Assembly: GCA_003344405.1 (NCBI GenBank)
Contig: NOWV01000062.1
Coordinates: 186,001-250,000, forward strand
DNA: 64,000 nucleotides
Direction: 5' to 3'
From: Trichoplax sp. H2
Taxonomy: Eukaryota; Placozoa; Uniplacotomia; Trichoplacea
Shown piece by piece: positions 41,363-53,300 of the stretch. The notes under the pieces are model-generated. The model was not told the DNA's origin. It ran no database searches and saw only the letters and a list, made by a program, of their open reading frames with translations. The translations under genes were made by a program, and so were the position numbers. Position 1 is the stretch's first letter. Each line of letters starts with the position of its first letter.

Positions 41363-44300
41363 GTTAGATAGAATTCGGTCTTTAATTAACTTTGATTATA
41401 TCTAGCTCTCTCATTTCTGCTAGTAGCCACTTTATACGCGTACCCTTCATTAGTTTACCAGCCTTTAAAATTATCTACAATACAGAATGACCTAACTATA
41501 AAGATTGGTCATAATTATACTGTACCTTAATAATGACGACTAGTTCATCAAAATTGTAAATCATGTAATACGTATCATCTAATATATATTGAATTTATAG
41601 TATTTATATGCGTAGCATAATTATTAACTTTTATTTATTTTTATATCCTCATTCTAAAAGTATTGGCCTTAACTTTTGCTTTCTCACATGGTTCGAGCGA
41701 ATTACAATCATCGTTATCTTAATTAACTGCGTTACTTTAGGCTCTTATAATCCAGCTGGTCAATTTAAAAATAATACTTGCGTGGATAGCACATGTCAAA
41801 TAACGAGTGTGGTCGACAATATTATATTTGGTTATTTTGTAGTAGAAATGATTATCAAAATGGTCGCTTTAGGTGTTTTTGGTAAATATGCCTATTTTTC
41901 AAGTGGCTGGAATCGATTAGATTTTATAATTGTCTTAACTGGGTAAGTTAGTCAAGTTTACAAGTGCGGCTAAGCATGACTAGAATACAGGGCACAGTAA
42001 AATATAAATACTCAATACTATATGCTTATCTTACCTATAATGAGATCTACACCCTATCTATCTTGATAACTGATGATCTAAATAAATTCTGCAAAGCTTA
42101 TTGCTAGCAATATAACGTAGAATCTCATGAAAAGTGAGATATTATTGTGATTAATGCATCAAAATTCTTGCCATAATTTCTAGATGCCTGGAATATTTAA
42201 TTAATGAAGGAGAGTTTTTAACGATTATACGTACAGTCCGCGTTTTAAGGCCACTAAGAGCAATTAATCGCGTTCCAAGTAAGTAATTTTATTCTATTAA
42301 CCATATAGCAAATACATTGTTTCTATCAGGGCAATAAAATTATCAATCTAATGAACGATGACTTGGGTTGGAAATTCGATGACATTGAGTAAAGCGTATC
42401 CATGCAATCCTAGTTAATATCAAATTTTTTTCCATCTTTCAATTTATAGGCATGCGGTTATTGGTTAATCTCTTACTAGATACTTTACCATTACTTGGCA
42501 ATGTTTTAATGTTATGCTTCATAGTATTTTCTATATTTGGTATCGTTGGTGTTCAATTATGGAAAGGTATTCTGCGTAGCCGATGCACTTTACAACAGAA
42601 TATCACTGCGCCACCAGGGTAAGGTCTTGCAAGTATCATAGTACTAACTTTACCGCTATATGTCAGTAATAAGTTAAAACTGTCTCTCTGTATTCTTCTA
42701 TTTCCTTTCCCAATCTCTTGTATTTTAGACTTATTCTATATTTATGTTACGCATTTCGATGCATGTAATTATATAGATCAGTTACTTTAAATTAGATTTA
42801 ATGTTAGAGCTAGTTGAATGTATTAGTTATAGCTGAAATTATATACTATAGGTGTGAGTATTTTAAATTAACGATGACTTTTTTATCATTACCTAGCATC
42901 TTTTTATATCGATACTATTTACCGAGCTACGAAGATCCTGACTACGTTTGCAGCTTACCTGAGTATAATGGGATCCATCACTGTAGAGATCTAACATTAT
43001 CCAACCTAACGTTAGACTTAACATGCAAAATAACAAACCAAACATTAGCCAGTCAGTATGGGGACGGAACATGTACAGAATATCTTCAGTTCTACGATAC
43101 ATGTAGTACCAGCGGACCAAATATATTCTACGATAATATTTCATTTGACAACTTCGCTATGGCATTTATAGCAATATTTCAGGTAGAATCTTTCAGTATT
43201 TGAAACTAAAGTTGAATATACACTTTAGATATAATGATCGTCGAAAAATGTTGCATCAAGGATCTAGATGTAGATTCAGTATTCATACCTGTAGATTTAT
43301 GAATATGTGCTTATAGTGAATGATCATGCAGTTCTATTTGCACGTAATAAATGTGATGAAAAATAATATTATAATATATTATTAATACATTGTATTTAGA
43401 CTTAATAAAATATGATCAAAGTTCAGATCAGAACATCATATAAAATGTAAATAATGGGCAAATAATTGTTGTATATTATCCATGGCTAGGTAATTACGTT
43501 AGAAGCATGGGTAGATATCATGTATGCCATTCAAGATGGACATGCTTCCATAGATTGGATCTATTTTGTAATTTTAATATTGGTAAGCAAATTTTAAATT
43601 CAAAAATTAGTTTGTTACACGATAACTTTAGGTACCTATTGATGGAGTACATCAGGTTGCATATATGAATATAGATTTATTTATGTATATAATCCATGCT
43701 ATTAGTTAGAATATAGAACCTTAGCCGTCTATGCATACTAAATCACTAATATTCTTTGTTATTAAATACAGATTGGTTCTCTCTTTTTACTCAATTTTAC
43801 ATTGGTGGTTATGGCTACGCAATTTTCTGAAACTAAACGTAGAGTTACTAAAAAAGCAAGAAATAGCCCATCTGCTATAAGATCTCGTCGTGGCTCATTT
43901 AGCACATTGTCTAGCAGCGCCGAATCGCGGACATGCTATAATGAAACAATTCGTTTAATACGCCGCATAATACTATACATAGCATATTTGATCCAGCAAT
44001 TCTATAGTCGATGTTTAAAAAAAATGTAAGTACTGTTATAAAACTGATAGGGTAAGCTACTAAAAAAATAAATGTAGCTATTTCGGTGTAGTAAATAAAT
44101 TCTGAAGCTAAAATCTTGTGCTAAAAACTTGTCAATAAGTTTCTTTATGTAGTCTAAACTAACCAAATTGGACTTTACAATGAAGTTTAAAGTGCTATAA
44201 TCGTAGGATTAAGACCTTATCACACAGTAATAGAACGATATAATCCTGTAACAACGATATAATAATCCTTATTTCTATCCCTATTTATGATAGCTGGAAC

Positions 44301-47300
44301 CGTTTATACAATCGATGTCTAACATGTAAAAGGAAATGGAGCTCTCGCCATCAACGTTCAACCTCTATGAGTGAAAGCCGCGTTAATGGAAATGCTAAAT
44401 TTACTTCTGATGATCAGCGATTAGATCGCTTGCATCAAAATTTCTTTCTGCCTGATATAGACGGATCATGTTTATCTGATGGTACTGAAAGATCAACATA
44501 TTTAGCATTTCGATTAGATAATTGGCGTCAACGATCTTACTCTCAGAATACTACTACAACCAGCCAAATCTATCAGGAATCAGCACTTCGTGATCGATTA
44601 GGAAAGCGTAATGGTGATCTTGCAATCAATAATTCGCTATACGATGGAACAACTGATAATGACGGCGATACACCTATCCATCCGTTAGAAAGTAATACCG
44701 AATTACAATTATTCAATTTTCAACTCCGTCATCAACCGGATGGTGTAAGTTTGACTACCGATCTATCCAATAAACCTACCAATTATCAAAAATTAAAGCA
44801 GCGGATCCGACGACTTCGAGTTCGCTGTTGTATATTCACAAAGAGTCAAAAATTTTCATTAATCGTTTTATTTGCAATTCTCGCCAACACGATTGTAATG
44901 GCTATTGAGCATCATAATCAGGTAAAATCAATTTTAACAATGTATAATGCAGTTGTAAATTCTTTCGTTACATATATGCACAAGCACAAATTTAATAAGG
45001 CCTCCAGTAAATTAATCTTATAAAAGCGCTTAGCAATAAATTTTAAATTGGAGAAGAGGCGATGACTAAGTATATAATTACAGTTCACTTCGTCCTACTA
45101 TTAAATATTCAAAATCGTTATTATCCTATTGTACTATAAAATTACAGTTATCGTGATAACTGACAACGAATAATATGCTATACGGGTAGGAGATATAGAA
45201 ATGATATTAGAATTTATTTTTTATATACGGACATATTCGTGCGTCTGAATATCTTGATTATACTAATTCCTATTGTATTATAACATTAAAATCTTAAGCC
45301 CACGTATCAAATCCAAGCCTTGGAAGTTTGCAATATCATTTTTACGATATTCTTTACCCTGGAAATGGTATTTAAGCTCTTCGCGCTGGGCTTACTACAC
45401 TACGCTAAAGATAGTTTTAACGTTTTCGATGCCATCATTGTCATAGTTAGGTGAGAATTATAATAGAAAATTAGCATTATCAGCTTAAAATCTATAAGTC
45501 AGATGAATCTATATACTCGATACATCATAATTTAATAGATACATTTTAGTTCTACTACATAAATATGGCGCTATTGCAGATCGAATGATGATAATATAGT
45601 CAGCAAGTTAAAATAATTCGGTAGTCTGTTTTAAAGCAATATTAACCATTTTAAATAGTAGAGATCACTAGCTTTTTACTTTATAATTAGAAAGCGTATG
45701 GACTATCTTAATGACTAGAAGATTCACATGATACTTAACAATGCGCGTCTAATGATAAACTAGAATTAATATCAATCTAACCGTTTACCTAAGTGAAATT
45801 CTTAATCTTTATATCCACACTATACTTTAATTATAGTGCCAATGATCATGAATCAAATAATATGTTAAATCATTCGATGCGTACAATTAAAAGTAAATTT
45901 TGCAAGTTAAAAATGATAGAGATTGTTAGCTCATTAATTTATATGTGATGAATTACTTAGTAATGTATTGGCCGAAACGAGAGCTAAGAGTGATCCTATT
46001 TAATTTTAATTTAGAGGTGTTTTAAATTACATGCGGTACCATAATTATAAAAGTAATGTTTACTTTTATTTCCTGGCTCTCTAACTGGACCATAAAGATT
46101 AATATTTTTTGTATTTGTGTCGTTTTAATCTTTGTTAGCCTTATTGAAATTGCTACTGATGGCAAGGGATTATCTGTTCTGCGATCTTTCCGATTATTGA
46201 GAATCTTTAAGATTGTTCGCTTTCTGCCAACACTACAACGTCAAATGATGGTCATGGCGCAAACATTCGATAATGTTGTCATCTTTCTTGGATTACTATT
46301 CCTATTTATGTTCACTTTCAGCATATTAGGAATGCATCTTTTCGGTAATCGATTCTGCTTAGCACGCGTAAAGGATGGCCCAGTCGTTTGTTCGCGTAAA
46401 AATTTCGATAGTTTACTATGGGCATTTGTAACGGTCTTTCAGGTTAGCAATCTACACTATTAGTACATTAAATCGTAGTAATTTTATCTCGTAATTAATT
46501 ATTAAATAAAAAGCTTTTTTTCTTCAAACTATGCATATTACTTGCATATATAAAATTAGATTTTAACACAAGAAGATTGGAACGTCGTCATGTATGATGG
46601 GATGTTAGCTCGTGGTAAATGGGCTGCAATTTACTTCCTAGCTTTGGTCACATTAGGCAATTATGTGCTACTTAATCTATTGGTTGCTATATTAGTTAAC
46701 GGTTTCCAAGAGCAGGAGAAGGTATAATACATATATCAATATTTCTGGTTATAGCTGATATGCTTTTTAAATATTATCATGTTTCCAAGACATTCTTCAT
46801 ATTAACTACTGTAGCTATATACCGCATTTATTGACTAATCTAAAGGAACATAATGCTGTAGACTGCTTAAATTTATATATATATATATTGCCAGCTATTC
46901 ATACTAGTCTAGTCCTCAAATCCAGAAAAGCCTAATAATATACGTTAATAATATTCTATTAAAATTAAAATTAATCAAGGACGAAAAGAATCGTAAGAAA
47001 GATCTAACTGCTAAAATGGGAAGGGCTTTAAAACACTATTGTGACAGTATTACTGATGTACGATCAGAGGATCAACCTGCCAATCGGCAGGTAAATGCTC
47101 CAGATGAAAATTCAGGCTATCAAGTCGGTAAGGATTTGCAAGGAATTCCCACTACACAAATTGTTGAAGGTTATTATGGTAAAAGCACACCGATTTGCGA
47201 TCATCAAAGTTGTGCTATGGAGTCATCTGCATTAAATCAGTCAAACAAGAGAGAAGAAGATGGTGATAGTCAAACTGAATTCTATATACGAACTTTCCAA

Positions 47301-50300
47301 TCTTCGTCTTTATCGTGCAATCACAATCAAGAAGAAGAAGAACAACAACTACCAAATCTGGTAGATCCTAATGAAGTCCAAATATTTCCGTGTCGCGTTC
47401 CAATTGGTCCTCGAGATCCACCACAGAGCAAAAATAAATTTGCAAAGTTAAGACGCCTGATGCCATGGGTCAGTACTGATTATCGATATTAATTCTATCC
47501 CTGAGATTAATGATATCGACTTTTTATTTCATTCCTCCTGGAAATATGAAAATATGCAAGTTTAGATTTGCCATTAGTATAAAGTAATTGACATCTATTT
47601 TTTGATACTACAACTACTAAGAGATCTATGCTAATATTGGCAATCACTATACGCATTTTTATCTTTTACCATCCTAAATCAGTCTCAGTAAATCCTGTTA
47701 AATGATATAATTACAATTAACTCATATAGTAAATCACGAAACGTAAGATCTTACAATTTTTATAATAAGTAGTTCACAAACTGTAGTGTATCAGTATTCA
47801 AATAGCAGAGAAATTTAAATTTACATTCATTTCCATCGTTTATCGTATATATTTAGAAGTCAAAACAGAAATGGCAAGCAATACGTCGAAAATATTGGAT
47901 TTGCCCCGAAGAAGTGAATAACCCTAACTGGCTAACAAGACATCGGAATCATTCCTTGCTCATACTACCCAAAGAAAATAGGTTAGAATTTTGTAAATAA
48001 TACTATTTCGGTTTCTTGAAAAAAATACTCCCTGTTGCAGTATTGGAGTATTGGAAATTATTCTTATGACTATTTCTCTTAACCAATATTTTTAGTAACT
48101 ACAGCAATTATGATGGAACAAGTTAATAAATATCTGATTATTTGATTCATTTACTAGCCTTTTGTTTTTAAATATCAACTTATACACGCTTTTTGGAGAT
48201 AATGTCAACCTAATCTTTTTGCGATCTTAATTATACGTACTTATATATCAAATATTTTTATAACACAATAATTAAACATTATTTAGACAGAGAATAAATT
48301 AATTAAGCATATTAATTTATCGTTATTTCCAGGCTTAGTTAAAGCAGTGTTAAATCAAAGTATGATAAAATACAAAGTCTATCAAAAAAAATTACCAAAG
48401 TTGACCTAAACAATTCTAATTCAGGTTTCGGAAATGGTGTAAAAATGTGGTTAAAAATCCCTACTTCGATCGTATTATATTGGTAGTTATCATTTTTAAC
48501 TGCGTTACATTGGCCATGGAAAGACCAGGAATAGATCCGAATAGTATGGTATGTAGAATGAAAGCAATAAGCATTATTGAAATAATTTCGTCTCATCTGC
48601 GAGATATACTGTACTAATAAATGAAATTTTGCAAAACTTGTCTTTACATGAAATTTTATTCTGTACGGTATATGAGCATTTCAGATAATAGAGTAAAATA
48701 AATTTTAAAATTAAATTCTATACTACTAGGAAAGGCATTTCTTAAACTTGATGGTTATCATCTTTACCTTCATCTTTACAAGCGAAATGATAATCAAGGT
48801 TGGTTGTTTCTCTCTGCTTCGTTTAAACTAAATTAGTACGGTAGTGTCAGTCCTAATGATGCTTATTGCTGGATTGTAGGTTCTAGCTTTGGGCTTAGTA
48901 ACCGGCGATAAAAGCTATTTGAGAAATGGCTGGAACGTTCTTGATTTACTTTTGGTTATTATTTCATGGGTGGATCTAATTATAACATATACTGGTGGTG
49001 CCTCTAATATCTTGGGAGTTTTGCGGATACTACGTGGATTTCGCACCTTACGTCCACTCAGGTAAATGATAATTAACGATTAATTCTTAACGGCTTCCTT
49101 CCCCGATTTCCTTGTGATTGAATACTATCAAGATATCTAACCTATATGGACTATCTGACCAATTAGATCAAATTTATAGATAATTTTTTATGAATATGAA
49201 TGTCTTATGTAGACTCGTTCATGTATAGCAAGCACATGTTGGAAATTGCTATTTTTGGAGTAACTATTACAATAGCCTTTTAAGCTTCATACTGTAATCC
49301 ATATTTGGAAAAGCAGCTCCAGCTAGTGGATATTACCACATTTATAGTACATCTAAAATACAATTAAGAAGAATTAGCTTGGTTATACTAACCTCCTTAT
49401 ATTACTGACCTAGGAAGGGATTGTGTTAGAGCTTTTCTTAATCATAGGTGTATAGCATTATTTACCAACTAGATTATTTTGTTTCATTATCTATCGACCT
49501 AACTATTCCATTCTTAATTTATCTAATAGAGTTATTAATCGTGCTCCTGGATTAAAGCTGGTCGTTCAAACGCTATTCTCTTCCTTGAAAGCTATTGGCA
49601 ACATTGTTATAATATGTGTAGCTTTCTTTGTTATTTTTGGTATTTTAGGAGTTCAGGTAATTACGATTTAATGCTGCGAGCAGCGATAGAGTTTATCATA
49701 ATAAGAAATAATATTTAATAGACAGAATATCAACAACATCCATTAGCTCTAATATGTTATATACTGGTAAAATGAATTATTTATCAGATAGTTATATCCA
49801 ATTTTCTAAATAGAAGAAAAATTCTCTTGTTACAGTCCAAATTTTGTCCTAATGTAGCAATGCCGGTAGAATTAATCTTGACATAGTAATTTTGACAACA
49901 TTAATATCAATATGAGTCCGCAGATATGTTAGATTTAGTTATTTTAAAAGTTGGCAATGCTAGGCTACGGTTTGATAATTATAAGCTTGATATCAAGTTA
50001 TAATTTTTAAATAAGTTAGTTTAGCTAATATTAAAATGCTAACATGGGTGAGAAATATTGCATTTATTACTTTAAGAAATACTAGAGAGCAATAATTATA
50101 ACGTAGTAATCTTGTTACTGAATTTGTTCCATAAATATGCTAAATTAGCTATAATATTTATTGAACATTGATAGAATTAGCAATTAACAACACCTTTGTT
50201 AATATGGATATCACTTTTTAAATCGCAATATTTAGTTGTTTAGCGGCAAATTTTACTACTGTAAAGCTACTGATGATGTGGAAAATAAGACTCAGTGCGT

Positions 50301-53300
50301 TGAACAATATGGACTATCAGAATGGGTTAATCGACCGTATAACTTTGATGATTTAGTCAATGTAAGTACTTTTATAGTATATTTAAGGGTTCTCTATTAT
50401 CCTCATGATATATTTACAAAGATCATGCTTTAATTTATTTCACTAATTAAAACTAACACCCAAGTTACTACTTTTGAACTGTTTAGGCTTCTCTATCACT
50501 TTTTGTCATTAGTAGTAAAGACGGCTGGATGGATATTACATATCATGGCATTGATGCCCGAGGTGTTGATTTGCAAGTAAGTTCTAAAAGCTTAAACAGT
50601 GACATTATTAATGATCTTCATCGCCAATGATTATTGAAGCTAATTTTATATAAATTATTACTTCATGAAGAAGGTTGCAAATTTTTGCAAAGCTTGTAAT
50701 CTTTTTTCGTTGTCAAGATAATTTTACGATTAGCTTCACATACTAAATATTACCATTTCGAATATACTTATTTGATTTATCCCTGTATGATGTTTTGATT
50801 AGCCAAAGAAGAATCATAACGTTGTGGTCTTACTCTATTTCATCTCCTTCCTTTTATTGGTTGGATTTTTCGTATTAAATATGTTTGTTGGAGTAGTAGT
50901 TGAAAATTTTCATAAATGCCAGGAGGAACATGAGCGAAGACAGCGAGAAAAGAAAAGAAATAGAAAGTTACAACGAGCTAAAAAGAATCAAAATAAAGCA
51001 AATGCTAAGAGTGCGTCCGAGATATTTTGCATAGTATAAGTTCTCAACTTAACGGAAGTTAGAGAACAATTTTATAGTATAGCCCTATTAAAGCTGTTTG
51101 CCTAATTCTAATCAGTCATGATCGCCACAATTAACTTTAACTTATTCTATTTTAGAAGTTATAATTAAGAAGAAAGTAAAAGAGAAGAAAAAAAATCATA
51201 TACCACCAGTGGAAGATTATCCAGCGTGGCGTCGAAAGTTATACCGATTCTGTGTTCATCGTTATTTCGACATTACTATTACCATTGTGATTGCAGTTAA
51301 TATTATTTTTATGGCGACTGAGCACTATAAAATGTCTCAGGTAATCTATAACTATAACATTACAGACCACTTAACTGCAAATAGCATTAGTTATCTTAGC
51401 CAGGATACTGATTAAATATTATAACCTCTGCAATTATCTAGGCTTGGGAAGAAGTCCATAAATATGCAAATTATTTCTTCACTGTTGTCTTTACATTGGA
51501 AGCTGTAATCCATTTAGTGGCATTTGGTGTTGTATATTATTTCAGAGATCGGTAAGATTAAATATTAAATGATGGATAGAATAAAATGGTAGCTAATGTT
51601 TTCACGTGGCATCTACGTATATTATTGCTCTCTTATATTCGATTCCTATATTAAAATTGACAATTTTTTACAATAATTGGTGTTCAGTATTTACTTTAAA
51701 ATCAGTTTAGATTAAAAATTTAAAGTCTTATTTTTCAAAGTTGGTGCGCTAAGAAGTAATAAAAGTGATCATAGTAATTATTTAATTGATTCGTATGTAG
51801 TATACTTCATTATTATTTCTATTCGCATTTGATGTAGGTGGAATATCTTTGACCTGTTAATCGTTATACTAAGTTGGACTGGTATTATTATCGAAAGCCA
51901 GGTCCTTAGCAATCCAACAATTAATCCTACTATTATTCGAGTCATGAGATTGTTAAGAATTGTACGAAGTAAGTATATCAAAACATTATCTTAAAATTGC
52001 TATCTCTTTAGTTAAGGTCCTTTTCATAACGATAATTAGATTAAAGCCTTCATCTTGGAGATTCTCTCCGTTGAAATCTAGACTTTCGATTGCTTATATC
52101 GTTATGTATCGTGTATTCAGTTTGTTATACTTTAACATTCATATTCTGGAATATTGAAAAATTAATTAATCTTACAATAATTCTAATTCTGTCTGTTATA
52201 ACTGTTAACTTGCGCCATATTTTGTATCGCAGTATTGAAACTAATTAAAGCAGCAAAGGGTATCCGATCTCTCTTACGAACGATTATGAATGCAATGCCA
52301 CAGGTATTTATTAGTTCTTAGCGATATACTCGTATTGAATTATAGATGATACGCTGCTACGATCCGAATTAGAATCCATGTTAAAACAAAATATTTCCAT
52401 ATTTAGGTGGTCAATTTGGGTATGCTATTTTTTCTATTATTCTTTATATTTGCTGCGCTCGGTATTGAATTGTTTGGCCGTTTAGGTAAATTATTTCAGT
52501 CATTTTCTAGTATACTTTTCCATCATTTAGCTAGAAGTATAATTTTGTTCAACCGGTGCATACATTAGACTTAATATCATATTCTATTTGTTTAGATTGT
52601 ACAACGGACAATCCTTGTAATGGTTTAAGTCAGCACGCTAATTTTAAAACATTTGGCATGGCTATGTTGACATTATTTCGTATTGCAACGGGTGATAACT
52701 GGCAAGGTATTTTACAGGTTGGTATATAGTCATCCATTCTTAGTACTCCAAAATAAAAGTAAAATCATTTTGCATAAATAATATGAGTATTATGTTATAT
52801 ACTAATGCATGAAATGTTTTACGGTATGAATATTATCAATAAACCCGTCAGGAGTATATATATATATATAGCGTGCTAATAGTTTGACATGATAATCTTG
52901 ATAATCATTTAATTTTCCCTTCTATTAGGATACTTTAAGAGAGAATTGCGATAGGAGTGAAAATTGCCAGCAAAATTGTTGCTCCAACCCTATCTTGTCT
53001 TCATTATTTTTTGTGATCTTCGTTTTAGCAGCTCAATACGTCTTAACCAATGTTGTCGTCGCTGTCCTGATGAAACATTTAGAAGAATCTGACGAGAAAG
53101 AAAACAACGATCTCGATCCCGGTAGTAGTAGCGCAAAGGAAAGCCAAGGTTTAGATGATGGAATGACTGAATCCAATAATTATTATCCACCAGGCTTAAC
53201 AGATATCCACCTGTCATCTAACCATAAAAATTTAGATAAAATTGGAGAAGATTATACAACGCATCAATTCGATCAAAATCATACCCTTAAATCACCTCTA

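Noticed and set aside
42893-43144. 83-codon minus-strand frame
   Set aside because: Shadow of Cav3 exon 5.
46872-46890. (TA)n run, and a similar one near 52857
   Set aside because: Ordinary short microsatellites inside Cav3 introns.
52990-53217. 75-codon minus-strand frame
   Set aside because: Shadow of Cav3 exon 27 on the other strand.
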